From: Caulobacter sp.
GTDB lineage: Bacteria > Pseudomonadota > Alphaproteobacteria > Caulobacterales > Caulobacteraceae
NCBI GenBank assembly: GCA_028291125.1
Contig: JAQGIN010000256.1
Location: 1-15,215 of the forward strand
Length of the DNA stretch: 15,215 bases
Reading direction: 5' to 3'
Part shown: positions 5,968 to 11,976 of the stretch, in pieces
How positions within the stretch are numbered: position 1 is the stretch's first letter
Layout of the letters: the number at the start of each line of letters is the position of its first letter
The notes under the pieces: generated by a model
Told to the model about the DNA's origin: nothing
Seen by the model: the letters and a program-made list of their open reading frames with translations, nothing else
Database searches by the model: none
Made by a program: the position numbers and the translations under genes

Positions 5968-8043
5968 CTACCAGATCTTCACCCGGTCGTTCGGCGTCAG
6001 ATACAGCGCCTCGCCCGGCTTGACCGCGAAGGCCGGGTACCAGGCGTCGAGATTGCGCACGGTGTCGGCGCGGTACTGGTCGGGGGCGTGGCCGTCGGTG
6101 ACCAGCTGCTGGCGCAGCGCCGCCGGCCGCGAATATTCCCGCCAGCTCTGGGCGAAGGCCAGGAAGAAGCGCTGGTCGCCGCTCAGGCCGCCGATCGCCG
6201 GGGCCGGCTTGCCGCCCAGCGAGGCCAGATAGGCGTCGTGGGCCGCGGCCAGGCCGGCGACGTCGGCGATGTTCTCGCTCAGGGTCTGCTTGCCGTTCAC
6301 CGCCAGGTCGGGGAACGGCTTGTAGGCGTCGAACTGGGCCGCCAGCTTGCCGCCCGCGGCCGAGAAGTGCTCGAAGTCGGCCGGCGTCCACCAGTTGCGC
6401 AGGCGGCCTTGGCTGTCGAACTGCGCGCCCTGGTCGTCGAAGCTGTGGCTGATCTCGTGGCCGATGGTGGCGCCGATCGCGCCGTAGTTCACCGCCGGGT
6501 CGGCCGCGGCGCTGAAATAGGGGGCCTGCAGGATGGCGGCCGGGAAGTTGAGGGCGTTGAGGATCGGCAGGTTCACGGCGTTGACCGTCTGCGGCGTCAT
6601 CACCCACTGGCCGCGATCGACCGGCTGACCCAGCTTGGACCGCCAGTAGCGGTACTGGAACAGGTCCGAGCGCTGGACATTGCCGACCAGGTCGCCGCGG
6701 ACGATCTTCAGGTCGGCATAGTCGCGCCACTGGTCGGGATAGCCGACCCCGACCTTCAGCACCGCCACCTTTCGCCGAGCCTCGGCCTTGGTCTCGGGGG
6801 CCATCCAGTCCAGGCCGTCGATGCGGCGGACGAAGGCGGCCTTGATGGTGTCGACCATGGCCGAGACCTCGGCCTTGGACTGGGCCGGGAAATAGCGCTC
6901 GACATAGAGCTTGCCCACCGCCTCGCCGAGCACGGCGTTGGTGCTGTTGACGGCGCGCTTCCAGCGGACGCTGTTCTGCGGCGTGCCGTTGATCACCGTG
7001 CCGTAGAAGGCGAAGCGCTCGTCGACGAAGGCCTTCCCCAGCAGGCCGCTGTAATGGTCGAGGGTGTGGAAGCTCAGATAGGCCTTCCAGACCTCGAGCG
7101 GCTCGCTGGCCGCCAGGGCCGCGACGCCGGCGATGGCGGTCGGGTGCCAGACGATGAACCGCGGCTGGGCGTCCAGGCCGGCGGCGGTGAAATAGGCGGT
7201 CCAGTCCAGCCCCGGGGCCTTGGCGGCGAAGTCGGCGCGGCTCCAGGGATTGTTGGCCTTCTGCACGTCGGAGGTGTCGGCGCGGCTGGCCGAGGCGCGG
7301 GCGATCTTGGTCTCGAAGGCCATGATCTGGGCGGCCTTGGCCTGCGCGTCGGCGACGCCGCCAAGCTCGAGGACCTTGGCGATATGGGCCAGGTACTTGC
7401 CGCGGATCGCCTGCATCGCGGCGGCGTCGGACAGGTAGTACTCACGGTCGGGCATGCCCAGGCCGCCCTGCAGCAGGAACGGCGCGTAGCGGGTCGGGTC
7501 GTCGAAGGCCGGCGACACCCACAGGCCAAAGACGTTGTCGGTATAGAGGTCGGTGGCGTTGAGCGCGTCGACATCGGCCCTCAGGCCCTGGCCCAGGGCT
7601 CGCGCCAGGGCCTGGCGGTCGGCGATCCCGGCGATCGCCGCCAGGTCGGCCTTCAGCGGCGCGATTCCCTTCTCCTCGACGCCCGCTTCATCCATGTAGC
7701 TGGCGTAGTAGTCGCCGACCTTCTGGGCGTCGGTCCCCGGGGCCGCGCCCTTGGCGGCGGTCTGGATCAGGTCGACGGTGCGCTGGTTGGCCTCCTCGTT
7801 GAGGATGCCGCCGACGCCGTAGCGGCTGCGGTCGGGCGGGATCGGGTGGGCCTGGACCCAGGTCCCGTTGGCGTAGGTCCAGAAATCCGTCCCCGGGGTC
7901 ACGCTCTTGTCCAGGCCGGCCAGATCGACGCCGCCGGCCGGCGGGGCCGGCAGGGGGCGTGTGGCGGGCTGAGCCAGGGCCGGAGCGGCCAGGAACAGGG
8001 CGCAGGCGGCGGACCCGGCCAGGAACAGACGGCGTGGCGTCAT
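5968..8043 (-). CDS. Periplasmic M13-family zinc metallopeptidase (PepO/neprilysin-like)
   Basis: Encodes 691 residues, a typical length for the family. The signal peptide MTPRRLFLAGSAACALFLAA is followed by ALAQ and predicts export. The N-terminal M13 domain has GTDFWTYANGTW. The catalytic domain carries NALNFPAAILQAPYF (substrate-binding Asn region), zinc motif H529-E530-I-S-H533, and E590-N-I-A-D594, where Glu590 is the third zinc ligand. The C-terminus ends NDRVKIW; the mammalian CxxW ending is reduced to the final Trp. These enzymes cut small peptides in the cell envelope, generally before hydrophobic residues. ATG 8043 has GAGGA about 10 nt upstream. It is the last clearly chromosomal gene before the phage-like region. 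The physiological substrate is unknown. Confidence 0.95.
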   Translation of the reverse strand: MTPRRLFLAGSAACALFLAAPALAQPATRPLPAPPAGGVDLAGLDKSVTPGTDFWTYANGTWVQAHPIPPDRSRYGVGGILNEEANQRTVDLIQTAAKGAAPGTDAQKVGDYYASYMDEAGVEEKGIAPLKADLAAIAGIADRQALARALGQGLRADVDALNATDLYTDNVFGLWVSPAFDDPTRYAPFLLQGGLGMPDREYYLSDAAAMQAIRGKYLAHIAKVLELGGVADAQAKAAQIMAFETKIARASASRADTSDVQKANNPWSRADFAAKAPGLDWTAYFTAAGLDAQPRFIVWHPTAIAGVAALAASEPLEVWKAYLSFHTLDHYSGLLGKAFVDERFAFYGTVINGTPQNSVRWKRAVNSTNAVLGEAVGKLYVERYFPAQSKAEVSAMVDTIKAAFVRRIDGLDWMAPETKAEARRKVAVLKVGVGYPDQWRDYADLKIVRGDLVGNVQRSDLFQYRYWRSKLGQPVDRGQWVMTPQTVNAVNLPILNALNFPAAILQAPYFSAAADPAVNYGAIGATIGHEISHSFDDQGAQFDSQGRLRNWWTPADFEHFSAAGGKLAAQFDAYKPFPDLAVNGKQTLSENIADVAGLAAAHDAYLASLGGKPAPAIGGLSGDQRFFLAFAQSWREYSRPAALRQQLVTDGHAPDQYRADTVRNLDAWYPAFAVKPGEALYLTPNDRVKIW

Positions 8044-8179
8044 GGCTCGGGCATCCTCATGGCTTCGCGAGGCCCCGACTATGCGACCGCCGGCCGCCGC
8101 CGGAGATTAATTCTTGGCAATGCGGGAGAACGGGCCAAGTCCGGCGCTCCCGCGCAAGGGGGACCGGTGTAATCGTACT

Positions 8180-8209
8180 TTTCCGATTATTAGCTTCGAG
8201 AATCGGAAA
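8180..8209. promoter_or_regulatory. Inverted repeat of the TTTCCGATT half-site, candidate repressor site
   Basis: Perfect 9-nt arms TTTCCGATT (8180-8188) and AATCGGAAA (8201-8209) are separated by 12 nt. The arms contain the same TTTCCGA half-site found as a palindrome in the repressor's own upstream region, but in the opposite relative orientation. It lies between the repressor gene's stop and the M13 peptidase gene's start. There is no T-run, so it is unlikely to be a terminator. It may let the phage-type repressor bind here, possibly with looping to the upstream operators. Confidence 0.4.
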
Positions 8210-8280
8210 CCTTCGAACGCCTCGGCGCGAGGAAATCGGCCTCGGTTCAGGCGGCTGTCCGGTTGTGTCCGACTCGGGCG

Positions 8281-8928
8281 CTAGGCGGCGACGTCCTCGC
8301 GCTTAAGCAGGCGCCGCGCGGCGCGGGGCGGAACGATGGCGGTGATCTCGGCGGCCCAGACCACGCGCTGGTCGCGCAAGGTGGGGCCGTTGATCGAGGC
8401 CAGGTCGTAGAGGCCCGGCGCGCTACCGCGCAGCAGGCGTTTCAACAGCACTTGGCCGTCCTCGGTTTCGACGACCACCGCCTCGCCGAGCATGTCGGCG
8501 GTGGGCGGCGTGTGCTGGGACTCGAAAAAGATCAGCGATCCGTCGTCGGCGAGCGTGTGCATGGAATGACCTAAGACTTCCAATGCGACAGCATCGGACG
8601 TAACCCCCGGCGTCAGTTCGACCCAGATGAACGCCTCGTCGGCGGACGTATAGATGATCGAGCCGTCGGGATTGGCGCCGACCCGGCCGATGATCCGCGT
8701 GAACGCCTTGGGCGCGTCGGCGGCGGCGAGCAGGAAGGCGGTGTCGGTCTCCAGCGCCTTGGCCAGCAGGGTCAGCTTGTCGCCGCGGACGGAATTCTTG
8801 CGGCCCTTGAGAATGTCGCTGACGAAATCGCGCCCGGTCTTGTCGCCCATGCGTCGCGCCGCCTCGAAGGCGTTGATGCCCAGGACGTCGAGACGATCGC
8901 GGACTCGGTCTTTCAACTGATCGGCCAT
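8281..8928 (-). CDS. XRE/S24 phage-type repressor (LexA/CI-like)
   Basis: Encodes 215 residues from ATG 8928. The N-terminal part (about 1-70) is a helix-turn-helix region including AFEAARRMGDKTGRDFVSDI and KLTLLAKALE. The C-terminal part is a peptidase S24 fold: GHSMHTLADDG places the nucleophile at Ser122, and GQVLLKRLLRG places the general base at Lys163. Such proteins hold prophages or pyocin loci silent until RecA filaments trigger self-cleavage. The usual Ala-Gly cleavage pair is not obvious; the matching loop reads GRVGANPDG (81-89). No clear ribosome site precedes the ATG. An upstream in-frame ATG at 9108 would read through the operator region and is rejected. A palindrome-rich region directly upstream suggests autoregulation. 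Within the window it marks the left edge of the phage-like element. Confidence 0.9.
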   Translation of the reverse strand: MADQLKDRVRDRLDVLGINAFEAARRMGDKTGRDFVSDILKGRKNSVRGDKLTLLAKALETDTAFLLAAADAPKAFTRIIGRVGANPDGSIIYTSADEAFIWVELTPGVTSDAVALEVLGHSMHTLADDGSLIFFESQHTPPTADMLGEAVVVETEDGQVLLKRLLRGSAPGLYDLASINGPTLRDQRVVWAAEITAIVPPRAARRLLKREDVAA

Positions 8929-8930
8929 GA

Positions 8931-8942
8931 CGGAAATATCCG
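8931..8942. promoter_or_regulatory. Imperfect operator-like palindrome next to the repressor start
   Basis: CGGAAATATCCG is a palindrome at 10 of 12 positions and lies 2 bp upstream of the repressor start codon. It resembles the perfect 14-bp palindrome 22 bp further upstream and may be a second, weaker site for autoregulation. Confidence 0.4.
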
Positions 8943-8964
8943 ATTTGAAGGCGCGCGCCGCTAT

Positions 8965-8978
8965 TCGGAAATTTCCGA
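8965..8978. promoter_or_regulatory. Perfect 14-bp operator palindrome
   Basis: TCGGAAATTTCCGA is a perfect palindrome in the repressor's upstream region. It directly abuts a rightward TTGACG -35 element, so a bound dimer could block or assist RNA polymerase. The same left half plus TTGACGAA recurs at the late promoter (11227-11248). It is the best candidate for the primary binding site of the S24 repressor. Confidence 0.65.
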
Positions 8979-9008
8979 TTGACGAAGTCGTAGTTATCCG
9001 ACTAATTT
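8979..9008 (+). promoter_or_regulatory. Rightward promoter candidate, Caulobacter housekeeping type
   Basis: TTGACGA (8979-8985) is followed 15 nt later by ACTAATTT, close to the Caulobacter GCTANAWC element; in sigma-70 terms this is TTGACG, 18 nt, TAATTT. The predicted start is near 9015, almost on an ATG at 9016, so any message could be leaderless. It would drive the rightward regulatory genes through a long leader. Its -35 touches the 14-bp palindrome. Confidence 0.5.
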
Positions 9009-9068
9009 TTCCATCATGAGCACCGCCCCCGACCCCCTCTCCGCCGTTCGACCGGGCCCGCCGCCCGG

Positions 9069-9239
9069 CTACTGGGCCATGTCCGGACAGAGGCGGCAGG
9101 CGCGGCACCTGGCCCTCAGCCAGGCCAGTTTGACCGCGTCACGGCCAAGGATGATCCCGTCGGGATCGAACGGCACCGGCGGAAGGGCGCGCAGTTCCGC
9201 CAACACCTGCCTGCGGCAGGCCTTCGGTTTGAAGGTCAC
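9069..9239 (-). CDS. Possible small cysteine-motif protein, 56 residues
   Basis: This short leftward frame starts at GTG 9239 and ends in LRARCRACRLCPDMAQ, with Cys-x2-Cys-x2-Cys just before the stop. The middle part (PFDPDGIILGRDAVKLAWL) has a protein-like composition, unlike the overlapping frames. No ribosome binding site is visible. An 88-codon frame directly upstream (9249-9515), in the same phase and separated by a TAG, ends in LRARCGVCPRKCKTPLL, a similar cysteine pattern. The two could be tandem small metal-binding proteins, a duplication, or one gene broken by a stop. It lies upstream of the repressor on the same strand and opposite the rightward promoter's transcript. Function unknown; it may not be expressed. 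Confidence 0.3.
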   Translation of the reverse strand: MTFKPKACRRQVLAELRALPPVPFDPDGIILGRDAVKLAWLRARCRACRLCPDMAQ

Positions 9240-9911
9240 GCGCGGCGGCTACAAGAGCGGCGTCTTGCATTTCCGCGGACAGACACCGCAGCGCGCCCTC
9301 AGCATGCCTCGAGCGTCTTCGTTCGTCGCCGTCACCCAAGTCGCCGCTGGTATAGGGTCGGCATGCATCGGAGCGGATGGACTAAACGCGCCGTCGAGCT
9401 TGCGCATCGTCCGTCTGCATTTCTGTGTCCCCATCGGAGACACAGACTCCAGAGCTCTATTGAGCATCAGAAACGCAAGTCGACGATCTCCCAATGCTAT
9501 CGCTGAACTGCGCACAGACTGCTCCCCGGACCCGTTTTCTTTACCAAATAAGCTTGGCCGTGGCTCGCGCTATACGCGAATCATAATTTACATTTCTGCC
9601 TGCGACGAAATGCCGCAGTCAACACGGAATCGATCGAACCGCCGAACGCGGATCTTCGATGGCGATCCCAGGCGCGACAAGGGTTGTCGGCGTGTGTGGC
9701 GCGCGATGGGGCCGTCGCGGCGACGGCGCGACGACAATCCCGCCTCCGGCTTCCACGCCAATACCCCCGGTCGGCCGGGTGGCCGCCTCTCGACGAAAGA
9801 TTGTGGTCCGCGCCCGCGGCCCGCCGCCGGCTGAGCGCTCCGCGCCACGCCGGCCACGCCACCAGTCCATGCGCCGGGGGCTTTCGGCCGGCGCCTGAAG
9901 GGGAGGGGACA
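9240..9911. other. Mostly non-coding stretch between the repressor side and the rightward regulatory genes
   Basis: No frame here has convincing coding character. A 272-codon rightward frame begins at ATG 9016 at the predicted start of the 8979 promoter and runs to 9834, but it is rich in Ser, Arg, Gly and Pro and looks like a shadow. The centre (about 9400-9600) is distinctly less GC-rich than its surroundings. It holds a hairpin at 9423-9445 and a palindrome-like TCGCG-CTATA-CGCGA at 9565-9579 whose GCTATACG resembles a -10 element without a well-spaced -35. A 79-codon frame at 9659-9898 ends 13 bp before the next gene but has no ribosome site. Confidence 0.4.
9423..9445. repeat. Inverted repeat in the AT-richer regulatory stretch
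   Basis: Arms CTGTGTC (9423-9429) and GACACAG (9439-9445) are perfect complements over 7 bp, with two more inner C-G pairs across one mismatch. It may be an operator or an RNA hairpin. No T-run follows on either strand. Confidence 0.35.
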
Positions 9912-10277
9912 TTGGTCCGCTCATTCGACGATTTCGCCATTTCGGACCTGCTGGGCGACGAGGTCCCCGACCTGGCGCCGCCGCCGCCCGTCCGCTACGT
10001 CCTCGCCCCCGCCGAGCCGTTCACGGCGGACGGCCCGATCGACGTCCAGCGGTGGGCGTTCGCCCGTCAGGCGCGGCCGACGATCGAGATGCGCCGCACG
10101 GCGGCCGATCGCGCCGTTCCGCGCCACATCAAGACCCGCAAGCTGCTGGGCGACCCTCGGCCCGGCCGCACCCCCTGGGCCGCCGCCGAGGACGCCGAGG
10201 AGCGGGAGCGCCAGGCCCGGCTGGATCGGCTGCGGCGCGCCTTCGCTGGCCATCGCGGTCCGGCCCCAGGCCCATGA
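9912..10277 (+). CDS. Hypothetical protein, first gene of the phage regulatory operon
   Basis: Encodes 121 residues from TTG 9912, preceded by GGAGG 5 nt away, a strong site that decides the start; the frame is open further upstream but without a good site. The N-terminal part contains acidic and proline-rich stretches (DLLGDEVPDLAPPPP). The middle contains RWAFARQARPTIEMRRTAADRAV and the C-terminus is a highly charged helix (AEDAEERERQARLDRLRRAF). I recognise no domain. It is rich in Arg, Ala and Pro, as small phage regulatory or nucleic-acid-binding proteins often are. Its stop overlaps the next gene in an ATGA junction, so the next gene is translationally coupled. Position between a phage repressor and a late-type regulator suggests an early regulatory role, by inference only. 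Confidence 0.65.
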   Translation: MVRSFDDFAISDLLGDEVPDLAPPPPVRYVLAPAEPFTADGPIDVQRWAFARQARPTIEMRRTAADRAVPRHIKTRKLLGDPRPGRTPWAAAEDAEERERQARLDRLRRAFAGHRGPAPGP

Positions 10278-10411
10278 GCTCGCTGATCGAGGATCTCGCC
10301 GCGGCGAGGATCGACCGCGAGGCCGCCGGCCAGCGGGGCGCCGCGCACGCCATCGAGGTCCACGCCACCCGCCGCCGGATCATTCCCTCCCATACGAAGG
10401 CCGTTTCATGA
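10274..10411 (+). CDS. Very small hypothetical protein (45 residues) in the regulatory operon
   Basis: The 45-residue product begins MSSLIEDLAAARIDREAAG and ends RRRIIPSHTKAVS. It overlaps its neighbours by ATGA at both ends, which is the best evidence that it is real, because each stop re-initiates at the next start. It has no strong Shine-Dalgarno of its own, so translation likely depends on coupling. The first half can form an amphipathic helix and the second half is basic. No family is recognised. Confidence 0.6.
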   Translation: MSSLIEDLAAARIDREAAGQRGAAHAIEVHATRRRIIPSHTKAVS

Positions 10412-11226
10412 ATCAAAAGTCAGTCGCTCAAGCCCGCGCGCCCAGCGACCGCCCGCGCGCGCAAGCCTCCCAGGCGGTGCTCGACAAGATGGCCGAGGCC
10501 CGCCGGGCCCGCATCCGAGCCGAACTGCTGCGATCCTCCAATCCGGTCAAGAACCGCCGAGCCATCCTCGACCACGAGGCGGCGGCCCGGCGGGCCGAGA
10601 CCGAGGCCGATCGCCTGCAGATCGAGGCCGCCGATTATCAATGGGCCGAGACCGCCGTGCGGGAGACCGAGAGGCTGGCCTTGAACCGAGGCGAGGCCGT
10701 CGCGCACGTCGTCACCGAGATCGCCACCTGGGCCCGCGGCGAGGACGGCGGGCTGATCCGCGATCCCGTCGACCAGACGGCGGTCCTGAAGAGGGAGCGG
10801 GCAGTCGTCCGCCGGATGGGCGGCCGCACGGGACTGATGACCGCCTTCGAGCGTGGCGATCTCGACGGGGCGGGCGCGGAGCGGCCGATCGACGGCCGCC
10901 GTCTACTGCAGGTCGCCCTACGCTACCGCCGCGCCTATGAGACCGCCGAGGGGCTGACCTCGCCCAGCCGCGACCTGGGCCAGCCGCGCGTCCAGCGCTG
11001 CAGGCCGAGCAGCGGGCCGCACGAGCGGGTGTTCGAGGCCCGCGAGCAGCTGCGCAACCTGCGCCGGGGCCTGACCCCCAAACAACGCCCGATCATCGAC
11101 GCCGTCTGCGGCCTGGATCTGTCGCCGGCCGCCGCCGCCGCCGCCGCGGGCATCGATCCCAAGACCGCCAAGGCCCGTCTGCGCAAGGGCTTGGTGGCGA
11201 TGGGGGAGACGCTGGATTGGTGGTAG
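10408..11226 (+). CDS. Putative late-gene regulator with C-terminal sigma region 4/DUF6456-like helix-turn-helix
   Basis: Encodes 272 residues, with GAAGG 7 nt before ATG 10408. The N-terminal half (about 1-100) is charged and helical, with many Ala, Arg and Glu, and is probably coiled coil. Residues about 165-180 (LQVALRYRRAYETAEG) precede a C-terminal module with QRPIIDAVCGLDLSP then AGIDPKTAKARLRKGL, the spacing of a sigma region 4-type helix-turn-helix and reminiscent of DUF6456. DUF6456 occurs in GafA/GafZ-type activators of gene transfer agents, one of which acts with RNA polymerase and as an antiterminator. The gene stops next to a promoter and an immediate terminator, the position lambda Q occupies. 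I infer a late activator or antiterminator; a plain DNA-binding activator is the alternative. Similarity to DUF6456 is by eye. Confidence 0.65.
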   Translation: MNQKSVAQARAPSDRPRAQASQAVLDKMAEARRARIRAELLRSSNPVKNRRAILDHEAAARRAETEADRLQIEAADYQWAETAVRETERLALNRGEAVAHVVTEIATWARGEDGGLIRDPVDQTAVLKRERAVVRRMGGRTGLMTAFERGDLDGAGAERPIDGRRLLQVALRYRRAYETAEGLTSPSRDLGQPRVQRCRPSSGPHERVFEAREQLRNLRRGLTPKQRPIIDAVCGLDLSPAAAAAAAGIDPKTAKARLRKGLVAMGETLDWW

Positions 11227-11240
11227 TCGGAAAAATACGC
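11227..11240 (+). promoter_or_regulatory. Operator-like box abutting the late promoter
   Basis: TCGGAAAAATACGC matches the repressor-side palindrome at 10 of 14 positions, including the entire half-site TCGGAAA, and sits at exactly the same distance (0 bp) from a TTGACGAA element. It starts 1 bp after the regulator's stop codon. It may be a half-site for the S24 repressor or a shared activator site. Confidence 0.55.
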
Positions 11241-11268
11241 TTGACGAAAATCCCGTTTAGGCTACCTT
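11241..11268 (+). promoter_or_regulatory. Late promoter candidate, Caulobacter housekeeping type
   Basis: TTGACGA (11241-11247) and GCTACCTT (11261-11268) are separated by 13 nt, within the 10-14 nt spacing known for the Caulobacter TTGACGS/GCTANAWC consensus. In sigma-70 terms this is TTGACG, 16 nt, TACCTT. The predicted start is near 11275. It lies between the regulator gene and the tail genes. Confidence 0.65.
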
Positions 11269-11274
11269 GATTTT

Positions 11275-11328
11275 CAGCGGTGCGGAGCCGCCCTTCGAAG
11301 ACCCCGAGCCACCCGGCCGGGGTTTTTT
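11275..11328 (+). ncRNA. Predicted short terminated leader RNA of about 54 nt
   Basis: If the late promoter starts near 11275 and the terminator at 11301-11328 works, the default product is a 54-nt RNA. It would have a small first hairpin, GCGGT-GCGGA-GCCGC (11277-11291), and the terminator hairpin. It resembles the short RNA made from lambda pR' without Q. It could be only a leader, with no role as a separate molecule. Confidence 0.35.
11301..11328 (+). terminator. Intrinsic terminator immediately after the late promoter
   Basis: The hairpin pairs ACCCCG (11301-11306) with CGGGGT (11318-11323), continued inside by GCC/GGC around an ACCC loop with one bulged A. A run of six T (11323-11328) follows. 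It lies about 30 nt past the predicted transcription start and before the tail genes, so structural expression should need read-through. Confidence 0.8.
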
Positions 11329-11350
11329 CTTGCCCCACATACCGTCCTCC

Positions 11351-11400
11351 GCGACCCCGATCCTCGCCTAGAGCGCCCGGCTTGTTCAGCCCGGGGTCGC
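11351..11400 (+). repeat. 9-bp inverted repeat in the late leader
   Basis: GCGACCCCG (11351-11359) pairs perfectly with CGGGGTCGC (11392-11400), and an inner hairpin GGCT-TGTTC-AGCC lies within. It falls in the 232-bp leader between the terminator and the first tail gene, where I see no gene. It could be an RNA structure acting in read-through or a chance GC-rich pairing. Confidence 0.35.
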
Positions 11401-11560
11401 TTCACCCTTCGTCCCGACACGACGCGGACATCGCCTCTCGGCCCTCGGCCGGCGGGCGCATCCGGTCGCATGGGACGGTCTCACCGCGCCGCCCGCCGCT
11501 CCGGAGTCTCGCCGACGGCGGGGCGCCGGCGCGCGGGCGGCGGCGCCGGAAGGAACCGCC

Positions 11561-11959
11561 TTGAGCACCCTGAAAATCCGCGCCGCCCTCGAGGCCGCGC
11601 TCAGCGGCCTGACGCCGGCCCTGGACACCGTGTGGGAGAACACCGCCTACACCCCCTCGGCCGGCGTCGCCTATCAGAGCGCCGGCCTTCTCCTCGCCGA
11701 GCCCGAGAACCCCGAGCTCGGCCAGACCGTGATCCAACGCGGATCCCTGCAGGTCACGCTGATGTACCCGCAGGACGGCGGGCCGCTGCCGGCGGCCACC
11801 CGCGCCGAACTGATCCGCGCCACCTTCCGTCGCGGCTTGTCTCTCACGGCCGACGGCGTCGTGACGATGATCGAGCGCACCCCCGAAATCGCCGCCGGCT
11901 CCGCCGTCGGCGATCGCTACGCCGTGCCCGTGCGGGTCCGGTTCCGTTCCACCTATTAA
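11561..11959 (+). CDS. Phage tail terminator-like protein (DUF4128-like)
   Basis: Encodes 132 residues from TTG 11561, with AAGGA 6 nt upstream. The order of conserved features fits DUF4128/tail terminator proteins: an N-terminal helix IRAALEAALSGL, the segment VWENTAYTPSAGVAYQSAGLLLAEPENP, then GSLQVTLMYPQDGG, then a helix AATRAELIRATFRRG and ending TPEIAAGSAVGD and PVRVRFRS. In long-tailed phages this protein caps the finished tail tube as a ring and sets the interface to the head. It is followed by the tail tube gene after 17 bp, which is the usual order. It is the first structural gene here, with no head or connector gene before it. Confidence 0.85.
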   Translation: MSTLKIRAALEAALSGLTPALDTVWENTAYTPSAGVAYQSAGLLLAEPENPELGQTVIQRGSLQVTLMYPQDGGPLPAATRAELIRATFRRGLSLTADGVVTMIERTPEIAAGSAVGDRYAVPVRVRFRSTY

Positions 11960-11976
11960 TTCGGAGAGATCCCGCC

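Noticed and set aside
5930..6730. N-terminal extension of the XRE regulator frame over the peptidase gene
   Set aside because: It is antisense-phase shadow in GC-rich DNA; the M13 peptidase with its HEISH motif occupies this stretch.
6088..8172. 694-codon rightward open frame opposite the M13 peptidase gene
   Set aside because: It is the mirror frame of a strongly recognised gene; the translation is Gly/Val/Arg/Asp-rich with no domain.
8929..9108. N-terminal extension of the repressor to ATG 9108
   Set aside because: It would translate through the palindromic operator region; MADQLKDRVRDRL is a normal repressor start.
9016..9834. 272-codon rightward frame starting at the predicted promoter start
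   Set aside because: Rich in Ser, Arg, Gly and Pro with poor codon bias; the ATG position is intriguing, so it is discussed with the promoter, but it is not called as a gene.
9659..9898. 79-codon frame ending just before the first regulatory gene
   Set aside because: No ribosome binding site, low-quality composition, and weak third-position GC compared with neighbours.
11280..11564. 94-codon frame in the late leader
   Set aside because: Pro/Ser/Arg-rich, crosses the terminator, and has no ribosome site.
11470..11976. Upstream extension of the tail tube frame
   Set aside because: Overlaps the tail terminator gene; ATG 11977 with GGAGAG gives the expected start.
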